Part shown: one piece after another, positions 15,873 to 24,509 of the stretch
How the letters are laid out: the number at the start of each line of letters is the position of its first letter
How positions within the stretch are numbered: the stretch's first letter is position 1
Virus record (IMG/VR): IMGVR_UViG_3300009085_000084
Span: 1 to 24,509 of that record
Length of the DNA: 24,509 nt
Origin: a virus
Reading direction: 5' to 3' (one strand)
The notes under the pieces: model-generated
Seen by the model: the letters and a program-made list of their open reading frames with translations, nothing else
The model's database searches: none
Told to the model about the DNA's origin: nothing
Program-made: the position numbers and the translations under genes

Positions 15873-18800
15873 ATGATACAGACTGGGTTCGAATCTAGGG
15901 TTAAGGTTCAGCAAGTTATTGAAAATCAACTTCCAAACTTTATTTTGGATGAGAGTCCAAATACGGCAGAATTTTTAAAGCAATATTATATTTCTCAGGA
16001 ATATCAAGGTGGTCCAATTGATATTGCAGAAAATTTAGATCAATATCTGAAGTTAGATAATTTAACTCCAGAAGTTATTGTAGGATTCACCGAACTATCT
16101 ACTAATATTTCATCTTCTGCCGGAATTGTAACGGTTACTTCAACTAAAGGATTTCCTCAAACTTATGGATTATTGAAGATTGATGATGAAATTATTACAT
16201 ATACTGGAATAACAACAAATACATTTACGGGATGTATTCGTGGATTTAGTGGTGTTACTAATTATCATTCAAATTTGAATCAAGAAGAGTTAGTATTCTC
16301 AGAATCAATATCAGCATTTCATAATACCGGATCTTCTGTACAAAATCTAAGTTCTCTATTCTTAAAGGAGTTTTATAAAAAATTAAAATATACTTTTACT
16401 CCTGGTCTGGAAGAAGTTGATTTTGTATCAAATTTAAATGTTGGAAATTTTATAAAAGAAGCAAGATCCTTTTATCAGGCAAAAGGAACTGACGAATCAT
16501 TTAGAATTTTATTTAATGTTTTATATGGTGTAACTCCTCAAGTAGTAAATTTAGAAGAGTTTTTAATTAAACCATCTTCGGCAGAATTCATAAGAAGAGA
16601 AATTGTAATTGCAGAAAGAATTTCTGGAGATCCTTCTAAATTAGTCGGACAAACAATTCAGAAATTTAATGATGAGAATACTAGTGCATCAATTTCTGAA
16701 ATAGAACCGTTTACCAGAAATAATATACAATACTTTAAGATTTCACTTTTTATTGGTTATGAAGAGGTTTCTGCTGTTCTTGGGAATTTTACAATTACTC
16801 CAAATACAAAAACTCTAAAGAATGTCTCAGTTGGATCGTCAGTAATTTCTGTAGATTCTACAATTGGATTTCCAGAACAAGGAACCATTATATCAGGAAA
16901 CAATATAATTACATATACTAGTAAAAGTATTAATCAGTTTTTTGGATGTACCGGAATTACGACACAAATTTCATCAACAGATGATATAAGATCTGATGAA
17001 ATTTATTTTGGATATGAAAATGGAGACCTGAACAAAAAGGTTGAGTTGAGACTCACTGGGGTTTTATCCGAATTCGTTCAGGTATCAGATACTTTGAATT
17101 TGGAGGAGGGTCAAATTATCTCGGTTAAAAATATTGGAGATTTGATTCAAAATCCTCCACAGAATAAAACATATAAAGAAATTTTTGCAAATTCGTGGAT
17201 ATACAATACAGGATCTAGATATGAAATAGAAAATATCAATAACTATACTCTTAAGAGTACTATCGATAGATCCAGTCTAAAAATTGGAGATCAAGTAGAA
17301 ATTTTAGAAAGAGATACTAATAATGTAGTGTCTTCATCTGGTGCATATATTTCTAGTATTGTATTTTCAGAAAATAGAGTTATTATAGATGATTCGGGGT
17401 TTTCTGCAGAAAGTGGAGTGCAGTATGACCTAAGAAGAAAACTTAATACTGCAAATAGCACGGTAGTTCCAATAGAATTTGGAAATAATGTCATTTTATC
17501 AGATGTTCAAAATTTATATACCGATGGCAATGAGTATGCATACGTAGCCTCCAACTCATTACCCTCGGGTAGAGTTGAATATGATGGAAATTTTACATAT
17601 AAAATAACAAAAGATATTAAAACCTCTGTAGGAGTAGGAACTGCTGATGTAATAGATGGAAATTACACCAGTATAGTATTTCAAAATTCGGTTCCATTTA
17701 TTACTGGAGATAGAATTTACTATCAACCTTCAGGAACTCCTATTGTTGGATTGGACACTGGAGATTATTATGTACAAGTTCTGGATCCTTCCAATAAAAT
17801 AAGACTATACTCGGCATTATCATTTGTTGGAACTGATAGTTTTTTAACATTTTCCAATTCTGATTTTGTTAATCAAACTCATAAATTTACATTATACTCT
17901 CAAAAATCTTCTATCATTGGCGCTCAAAAATTATTTAAAAAGTTTCCATTATCTGAAAGTATTGATACTGGAAACGGAGAACTAACACTTCCAGGTTCAA
18001 TTGGAATGTTAATCAATGGTGTAGAAATTGAAAATTACAAATCTAATGATAAAGTATATTATGGTCCCTTAGAGTCTATTAGTGTATTGAGCGGTGGAAT
18101 TGGATATGATGTAATTAATCCTCCACTAATAGAAGTTTCTACAGGAACTGGATCTACTGCTTTAGTTCAACCAGTTGTTAGTGGGTCAGTTGAAAAGGTC
18201 TATATCGATTCTCAAGATTATGATATCAATACAATCGTATCTATTGGTATAACAGGTGGTAATGGATCTGGTTGTGTGCTAGAACCTATTATCACAAAGA
18301 GAAAGAGAGATATTTTATTTGATGGAAGATTGACTACCAATTCCGGAGGAATCAGTTCAACTACAAGTCAATTACTATTTTTAACAGATCATAATTTAAG
18401 TAATGGGGAATTGGTAGTTTACAACTCTAATGGAAATTCTCCAATTGGTATTGGTACTACAAATTTAACTTTGATCAATAATGCTTCATATTATTCTAAG
18501 ATTGATAATAATAGAACTATAAGACTCTTTCAGACTAACTTAGATTACTTATCCGGAATCAATACAGTATCTTTTAATGGATCTAATACTGCAGGAATTC
18601 ATAAATTTTCTACTGCATCATTTAAAAACACAATATCAGAGATTAAAATATTAAATGGTGGTAATGAATACACGAATAGAAAATTAATTGTCTCTTCAGT
18701 AGGAATATCTACATTTAACAATACCATTAATTTCAAAAATCATGGATTTAAGGATGGAGAACTTATAACTTATCAATATCAAACATCTACAATTGGAATT

Positions 18801-21800
18801 TCAACATCATCCCAATATTATGTATTGAAAAATGATGATAATTCTTTTAGACTTTGTGATGCTGGAATTGGTGGAACTGACATATCAAACTATAATAGAA
18901 AAAATTATATCAAATTTTCTTCTATCGGATCTGGATATCAATATTTCAGTTATCCAGATATTTCAGTTTTCATACAATATACCCCAGTTGGATTTGGTAC
19001 TACAAGTCAACAGATTCAATCTCTTGTGGCAACTCCTGTTGTTAAAGGTAATATTATAGATGCTTATGTGTATGAAAGTGGAACTGGATATGGGTCTACC
19101 ATTTTAAATTTTCAAAAGAAACCATTAATATCAATAAAAACTGGAAGCGAGGCAAAATTAAAACCAATTGTTATTAATGGTCAAATTAATGCTGTAAATA
19201 TTCAATATGGTGGAGTTGAGTATTATTCAACTCCAAATTTAATCATAACGGATTTAACTGGAAGTGGATCTGGAGCAGATTTGAGAGCGATTATCACTAA
19301 TCAAAAAATAACAGATGTTAAGATAATAAATCCAGGAATTGGATACTCAAGTACCTCAACAATAATCAAAGTAAACCCTTCAGGTTCTAATGCAATTTTA
19401 GACCCTAGTATCAGGTCTTTAACTGTTAATAATAATGTAAAGTTTGGTGATGAAACTTTAATAGAATCTGAAAATAAATTACAGTATTCTGTTTGTGGAT
19501 ATTTCCAAAACTTAAGAAGTTCATTTGGAGACAGTGGGTCTCAAGTATCCAATATCATCGGATGGGCATATGATGGAAATCCAATATATGGACCATATGG
19601 ATACTCAGATTCTCAAAATTCAAACTCTGTCCCCAAATTGTTAGAATCTGGATACACATTAAATGATTCTAATGTTATTGATAGACCACCATTTACATCA
19701 GGATTTTTTGTTGAGGATTATCAGTATACAAATTCAGGAGACTTGGATGAAAATAATGGAAGATTCGGAAAAACTCCAGAATTTCCAAATGGAGTATACG
19801 CATATTTTGCAACTCTAAATCTTTTATTATCGCCAGAATTTCCATATTTTATAGGTAATAAGTATAGATCTAATACCCTAAAAGAAAACTCTACCTTAAA
19901 TCAAACATTTGATTTTAATAACTCGAATTTACTTAGAAATACTCTACCTTATAAAGTTTCTGATGATTATGCGAAGAATGATTTTATAGTGGAGACTAAT
20001 GAGAATACAAATCAAGAATCGATTGTTGAGTCGATATCTGAGGGATTTGTAAATGATTTCGATATTATTAATTCTGGATCTAATTATAAAGTTAATGATA
20101 TTTTAAATTTTGATGATGGTAATACTTCTGGGGGTGGATTAATTGCGAGAGTATCTTCAATAGAAGGAAAGGATATTGTAAAAATAGACACCTCTATAGA
20201 AACTTATGAAAATTCTATTTTTACCTATAAAAATGGAGGACAGGTAGAAGTTACCATTAAACCATATCACAATTTATCCAATAATGATTTTGTTGTGATT
20301 TCTGGATTTTCAACTAATTTATCCAAGTTGAATAATTCATATAAAATTGGAGTATCTTCATATTATTCGAATGTTCTTAAGGATATTCCAGTATCAACAT
20401 CAGGATTGACAACTGAGATTTATATTACACAACTTCCAACAAAAGTATCTGTAGGAAGTAGTATTATAATAGGCAGTGAAACATTATCAGTATTAGAAGT
20501 ATATAAAAATCTCAATATACTTAAAGTAGAAAGAGGATCTACTGGGGTATCTCATACTGCAACTACACAAATAAACTTTATTCCCGATTCATTTACCATT
20601 TCACAAAAAATAGATTATTTTGAATCCAATGTAAATGATAAAGTATTTTTCAATCCAAAGCAATCTGTTGGATTGGGAACTACACCCGGAATTACAAACA
20701 ATATAACATTCGAATTTGGCGATTCTAGTATTACTAGAAATATCCCAACTCAGGGGATTTATATTGAGAATCATCCGTTTAAGAATAATCAGCAAGTAAT
20801 ATTTGTAATAAATGGTAATAGTCCAATATCAATTTCAACTTCACTAAGTACGGGTACATTTGATTTACCCCAAAATGTATATGTAACTAATAAAAATATC
20901 AATACAATCGGAATAAAAACTACTCTTAATTCTTCCGAAGTATTCTTCATTACTAATGGTGATGACAGTGATAAGTATTCATTTGAAAGTACATACTCAC
21001 AAATAGTCGGGAAGGTTGAACAAGTCAAATCTACAGTTTCAGTATCAACTTCTCACGAACTTTCTAATTCTGATGTGATTAGTTTAAGTATAGAACCAAA
21101 TCTTTCTGTTGGTATTGGAACTTCTGTGGCAGTTAGAGTAAAAAGGGATTTGAAAACTGGTAATATTATAGTTAATCCAATTGGTTTTAATTCGACCGGA
21201 ATCAATACAACAACAAATACAATTTCAATTAATTCACACAACTTAAAAACTGGAGATAAGATTCTATATGTATCCAATGTAGTTGCATCTGGACTATCAA
21301 CTGGATTTTACTATGTTTATCGAGTTAATGACAATACAATAAAACTTTCGGAAACATATGTAGATTCTAAAACTATTCCACCAACAACTGTAAGTATTGC
21401 TAGCACTGGTGGATCAAGTCAAAGTATTTCATTAATAAATCCCCAAATCGAATCGATTAAAAATAATAACCTTGTATTTGATTTGTCGGATAATTCTTTA
21501 GTTGGATATAAATTTAAACTCTATTATGATCAAAATTATAATAATGAGTTTATTTCAACTCCTTCCTCCAATTTGTTCACATTATCCGGTATTGGAACCA
21601 TTGGAGTTTCTACTAATTCGTCTTTAACAGTCAATTATAGTGAAAGTCTACCCACCAAATTATACTACAATTTGGAAAAATCTGGATACATTAGTACTTC
21701 CGACACAGAAGTGAATAATTATTCTGAAATATTATTCATGAATAGTGTATATAATTCCAATTATGCAATTTCTGGTATAGGAGAGACTACATTTACAATT

Positions 21801-24509
21801 TCCCTATCCAAAAAACCCGAAAAATTAACGTATATTCAAAGTGAGTGCGATAAACTACAATATACCACAACCTCACTATCGGAAAATGGACCTATTCATA
21901 AAATTAATATTGTTTCTGGTGGTTCTGGGTATAAAAAACTTCCAACATTCATAGGATCTAATTCTATAAGTGGAAGAGATGCTTACATAACTCCAAAATC
22001 GAAATCTATAGGTAATGCAAAGGAAGTTCGAATTGTTAATGAAGGATTTCAATATTCTTCGGATAAAACTCTACAACCAACTGCATCTATATCTCCACTA
22101 ATCACAATTAAAAATTCAAATACAATTGGTATAATCACAGTTACTAGTGGCGGAAATGGATATACTGATGCTCCATTTATAGTAATTGTAAATTCTGATA
22201 CTGGGGAAGAAATTGATAGTGGAATATTGGAAACAAAACTATCAGGAAATTCTATCAATTCTGTAAGTATTGTAAAACAACCAAAGGGTCTTCCAGAAAC
22301 ATCAGTACAATTATTTACAACTAATAATACTAACGGAATTAGTATTCAAAGAGTTGTGTCTAGTTCAACTGGAATTTTCACTTGCTTTATAACAACTCCA
22401 ACAATTGGATTTTCTACCTTTGTACCATATCCTTTCAGTGTTGGTGATGAAGTATTTGTAGAAGGAATTCAAGAATTTAGTACTGAAGGAACTGGATTTA
22501 ATTCCAAAGACTATGGATATAAATTCTTCACGATTGATAGCATTAATACTACAGGTGTTCTTGATTCAGTAACAATCGATATTTCCGAGTTAACCACAAA
22601 TACTGGTATAGCAAAAACAATTCAAGATTCTGTTGGAAATATTATAAAAAGATCTGATTATCCACAATTTACAGTTACTCAAATTCCATCTCAGTTTATT
22701 GTTGGTGAAAAACTCATTTCAAATAGTATTGAAAGAGACTTAAAAATTTCTTCATATGAAAATTCATTCATTAAAGTGTCTGGAACCTATGAACTGTCTA
22801 TTGGTGAAATTATTATAGGAAAAGAATCTGGAAATATTGCAACAATAGACAAAATTGAATCTGGTACTGGTAGATTCAAGATTGACTATTCAGTTGGAAA
22901 GAATATTGGGTGGTCTAATGATATTGGTAAATTAGATCAAGATAATCAAGTTATTCCTGATAATGATTATTATCAAAATCTTTCATATACTGTGAAGAGT
23001 CCAATTACATATCAAGAATTAAGAACACCAGTCAATAGTTTACTTCATCCAAGTGGATTAAAGAATTTTGCAGATACTGGAATTACATCGACTACAGACT
23101 TTGGTGTTATAAATTCAGAGAATGTCACAACCATACTTTATGATATAATAGAAGAAAGTCGAGTAGATACAATTTACGATTTCGATTTAGTAAAAGATAT
23201 TGATGTAGTTGGAAATTCTTCAAAGTTCTTAAAACTAAAAAATAAAAAATTAACCGATTACATTGAGTGTATAAGTAATGTAGTTCTAAAGATAGATGAT
23301 ATAAATCGTCAATTTTCAGATGCTGATGGAAATCCAAGTGAATTTATTAATTTACTGGAATTAAATTCTGGGGTATCCTATGATAATATATTAGTTAGAG
23401 TTTCTAATCTGAATAATACAGAAATTCAATTAACAGAATTAGTTTTATTGAATGATGGAAGTAATTCATTTTTGGCAGAAAAATCAAATCTAGTTAATAC
23501 TGGAGTAGGACTTGCACATATTTCTGGAGAACCCCTAGGAGAATTTGTATTAATTGAAGATGAAGCGGATGATACTAATTACTTAAGATTTATTCCTAAG
23601 AATCCATTCGATATTGATTATGATGTTAAATTAATCAATAGTAACTTTAATTCTACTTTACCAGGAATTGGAACAACTTCGGTGGGATTCATAAATCTAA
23701 CTGGTTCCAATAGAACTGCAGTAACCGGAATACAAACTTCAATTATATCAGTAGAATCAAATAAAGTTTCTTCACTATATTCAAATATTCAGATTATTGA
23801 TTCAGTAACGAATCAAATGAACTTTGCAGAAGTTTATTTGACTTATGATGGAGTAGAGAATACTTATATCTCAGAATATTACTTTGATTCTGAATTTTCA
23901 AGCAATTATTATTCCGAAAATAATATAGGAATATTCACGGCAAGTGTTTCACCTTCTGGAATTTTATCACTAAACTATATTAATAATTCATCAAATCCTG
24001 TAAATGTTAGGTCGAAGATTGTTGGGTTTGGTACAACATCTATAGGTACTGGTGCATATAGATTTATATCTCCTGGTCAAATTCCAGGAAATGAGAGAAG
24101 TGCAGTATATCAATCAACCTATTCATCTACAGTTTCTTCATCATCGACTATTATATCACTTGATAAATTTAATTTCAATGCCGTTAAATCTCTAGTAGAA
24201 GTCAGTGTTGGATCAACAAGTGCTCTTCACCAAATTATGTTAGTACAAGACGAAACTAACATTTATGTTCAACAATCACCCTTCCTTTCTGGCGTAAGTA
24301 CGAATGGAATTGGAACTTTCGGTGGGGAATATTCTGGTGATAATTTTATACTGAAATTTTATCCAGAACCAACAATAACTTCAAGGGTTAATATTTTAGC
24401 ATTTAATCAATGTTTATATACAACTGTAGATACTCAAAATACTGCTCCAAATTTAAATTACGGAACCGTAGAGGAATCCATTGATATTAAGATATATAAT
24501 GCAATTAAT
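15873..24509 (+). CDS. Giant baseplate/tail structural protein with YHYH domain (partial, at least 2,879 aa)
   Basis: The frame is open from ATG 15873 to the window edge without a stop, 2,879 codons, so the 3' end is missing. It occupies the place of gp7 in T4 order (25, 6, 7) but is far longer than T4 gp7 (about 1,030 aa) and no clear similarity to it is seen. The N-terminus (residues 1-270: SRVKVQQVIENQLPNFILDE, ..AEFLKQYYISQEYQGG, SFYQAKGTDESFRILFNVLY) is the best-defined domain. Residues about 1225-1313 are a YHYH domain: GWAYDGNPIYGPYGY, RPPFTSGFF, NNGRFGKTPEFPNGVYAYFAT. The rest is beta-rich, S/T/N/G-rich repeats of three types (GGxGYxxxP; H-L-xxGD-x-V-x-Y...YYV...IRL; GFP..G.I.I..E.I.Y..). 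It is probably a multi-domain virion arm or wedge protein binding host-surface ligands; the role is inferred. Confidence 0.88.
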   Translation, partial: MIQTGFESRVKVQQVIENQLPNFILDESPNTAEFLKQYYISQEYQGGPIDIAENLDQYLKLDNLTPEVIVGFTELSTNISSSAGIVTVTSTKGFPQTYGLLKIDDEIITYTGITTNTFTGCIRGFSGVTNYHSNLNQEELVFSESISAFHNTGSSVQNLSSLFLKEFYKKLKYTFTPGLEEVDFVSNLNVGNFIKEARSFYQAKGTDESFRILFNVLYGVTPQVVNLEEFLIKPSSAEFIRREIVIAERISGDPSKLVGQTIQKFNDENTSASISEIEPFTRNNIQYFKISLFIGYEEVSAVLGNFTITPNTKTLKNVSVGSSVISVDSTIGFPEQGTIISGNNIITYTSKSINQFFGCTGITTQISSTDDIRSDEIYFGYENGDLNKKVELRLTGVLSEFVQVSDTLNLEEGQIISVKNIGDLIQNPPQNKTYKEIFANSWIYNTGSRYEIENINNYTLKSTIDRSSLKIGDQVEILERDTNNVVSSSGAYISSIVFSENRVIIDDSGFSAESGVQYDLRRKLNTANSTVVPIEFGNNVILSDVQNLYTDGNEYAYVASNSLPSGRVEYDGNFTYKITKDIKTSVGVGTADVIDGNYTSIVFQNSVPFITGDRIYYQPSGTPIVGLDTGDYYVQVLDPSNKIRLYSALSFVGTDSFLTFSNSDFVNQTHKFTLYSQKSSIIGAQKLFKKFPLSESIDTGNGELTLPGSIGMLINGVEIENYKSNDKVYYGPLESISVLSGGIGYDVINPPLIEVSTGTGSTALVQPVVSGSVEKVYIDSQDYDINTIVSIGITGGNGSGCVLEPIITKRKRDILFDGRLTTNSGGISSTTSQLLFLTDHNLSNGELVVYNSNGNSPIGIGTTNLTLINNASYYSKIDNNRTIRLFQTNLDYLSGINTVSFNGSNTAGIHKFSTASFKNTISEIKILNGGNEYTNRKLIVSSVGISTFNNTINFKNHGFKDGELITYQYQTSTIGISTSSQYYVLKNDDNSFRLCDAGIGGTDISNYNRKNYIKFSSIGSGYQYFSYPDISVFIQYTPVGFGTTSQQIQSLVATPVVKGNIIDAYVYESGTGYGSTILNFQKKPLISIKTGSEAKLKPIVINGQINAVNIQYGGVEYYSTPNLIITDLTGSGSGADLRAIITNQKITDVKIINPGIGYSSTSTIIKVNPSGSNAILDPSIRSLTVNNNVKFGDETLIESENKLQYSVCGYFQNLRSSFGDSGSQVSNIIGWAYDGNPIYGPYGYSDSQNSNSVPKLLESGYTLNDSNVIDRPPFTSGFFVEDYQYTNSGDLDENNGRFGKTPEFPNGVYAYFATLNLLLSPEFPYFIGNKYRSNTLKENSTLNQTFDFNNSNLLRNTLPYKVSDDYAKNDFIVETNENTNQESIVESISEGFVNDFDIINSGSNYKVNDILNFDDGNTSGGGLIARVSSIEGKDIVKIDTSIETYENSIFTYKNGGQVEVTIKPYHNLSNNDFVVISGFSTNLSKLNNSYKIGVSSYYSNVLKDIPVSTSGLTTEIYITQLPTKVSVGSSIIIGSETLSVLEVYKNLNILKVERGSTGVSHTATTQINFIPDSFTISQKIDYFESNVNDKVFFNPKQSVGLGTTPGITNNITFEFGDSSITRNIPTQGIYIENHPFKNNQQVIFVINGNSPISISTSLSTGTFDLPQNVYVTNKNINTIGIKTTLNSSEVFFITNGDDSDKYSFESTYSQIVGKVEQVKSTVSVSTSHELSNSDVISLSIEPNLSVGIGTSVAVRVKRDLKTGNIIVNPIGFNSTGINTTTNTISINSHNLKTGDKILYVSNVVASGLSTGFYYVYRVNDNTIKLSETYVDSKTIPPTTVSIASTGGSSQSISLINPQIESIKNNNLVFDLSDNSLVGYKFKLYYDQNYNNEFISTPSSNLFTLSGIGTIGVSTNSSLTVNYSESLPTKLYYNLEKSGYISTSDTEVNNYSEILFMNSVYNSNYAISGIGETTFTISLSKKPEKLTYIQSECDKLQYTTTSLSENGPIHKINIVSGGSGYKKLPTFIGSNSISGRDAYITPKSKSIGNAKEVRIVNEGFQYSSDKTLQPTASISPLITIKNSNTIGIITVTSGGNGYTDAPFIVIVNSDTGEEIDSGILETKLSGNSINSVSIVKQPKGLPETSVQLFTTNNTNGISIQRVVSSSTGIFTCFITTPTIGFSTFVPYPFSVGDEVFVEGIQEFSTEGTGFNSKDYGYKFFTIDSINTTGVLDSVTIDISELTTNTGIAKTIQDSVGNIIKRSDYPQFTVTQIPSQFIVGEKLISNSIERDLKISSYENSFIKVSGTYELSIGEIIIGKESGNIATIDKIESGTGRFKIDYSVGKNIGWSNDIGKLDQDNQVIPDNDYYQNLSYTVKSPITYQELRTPVNSLLHPSGLKNFADTGITSTTDFGVINSENVTTILYDIIEESRVDTIYDFDLVKDIDVVGNSSKFLKLKNKKLTDYIECISNVVLKIDDINRQFSDADGNPSEFINLLELNSGVSYDNILVRVSNLNNTEIQLTELVLLNDGSNSFLAEKSNLVNTGVGLAHISGEPLGEFVLIEDEADDTNYLRFIPKNPFDIDYDVKLINSNFNSTLPGIGTTSVGFINLTGSNRTAVTGIQTSIISVESNKVSSLYSNIQIIDSVTNQMNFAEVYLTYDGVENTYISEYYFDSEFSSNYYSENNIGIFTASVSPSGILSLNYINNSSNPVNVRSKIVGFGTTSIGTGAYRFISPGQIPGNERSAVYQSTYSSTVSSSSTIISLDKFNFNAVKSLVEVSVGSTSALHQIMLVQDETNIYVQQSPFLSGVSTNGIGTFGGEYSGDNFILKFYPEPTITSRVNILAFNQCLYTTVDTQNTAPNLNYGTVEESIDIKIYNAIN

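Noticed and set aside
18832-19059. Open frames in other phases or on the minus strand inside 13990-24509
   Set aside because: They overlap the continuous gp6 and giant-protein frames, are hydrophobic or low complexity, and result from the AT-rich composition.

Overview
The window looks like part of the genome of a T4-like myovirus of cyanobacteria (cyanomyovirus, probably infecting Synechococcus or a relative). The evidence is a baseplate block with homologues of T4 gp25 and gp6 in T4 order, a T4-type late promoter (TATAAATA) just upstream of gp25, an S-adenosylmethionine decarboxylase gene (speD, a known cyanophage auxiliary metabolic gene), and a giant virion protein of at least 2,879 residues that carries a YHYH domain and runs off the right edge. 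No rRNA, tRNA or integrase gene was recognised.

Layout. (1) Positions 1-9150 are an accessory, probably early, region of about 23 very small forward genes (37-245 codons), nearly all of unknown function. They include a GP88-family protein, a KTSC-like protein, a possible SH3-barrel (WYL_2-like) protein and one small membrane protein. The genes are separated by repeated regulatory cassettes rather than unique spacers. Family A has an AAGTGGCAC box, a hairpin, then a -10 hexamer at a nearly fixed distance of about 40 bp. Family B has ATCTCGACGAGAT palindromes. Family C is a duplicated ~100 bp leader plus a shared CAGTTCACCACC leader. Family D is a hairpin between two TATACT/TACACT boxes. A striking array of nine TTGGTTACY sites (2031-2301) shows 21-bp phasing. 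(2) Positions 7401-7984 and 9144-9491 hold no convincing gene. They contain tandem repeats, a long stem-loop, a GC-rich island and CGTTCGTG repeats. (3) Positions 9492-13561 are AT-rich and hold two HNH endonucleases flanking a glycosyltransferase, a string of overlapping small genes, a SET-domain protein, a 211-residue unknown and speD. (4) Positions 13591-24509 are the baseplate block: gp25, gp6 and the giant structural protein.

How it fits together. The left part resembles the promoter/stem-loop mobile cassettes (PeSL) described for T4-type phages: each small gene travels with a hairpin and promoter, which would let the phage shuffle host-takeover genes. Three HNH endonucleases of one style (one on the minus strand behind two late-type promoters) suggest active homing. 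The right part would be expressed late, from TATAAATA-like promoters, to build the tail baseplate. SpeD and the SET protein would act on host polyamine metabolism and on a protein substrate, respectively; the second role is inferred only from the family.

Limits: all identifications are from reading the sequence. No database search was possible, so names for small proteins are cautious.
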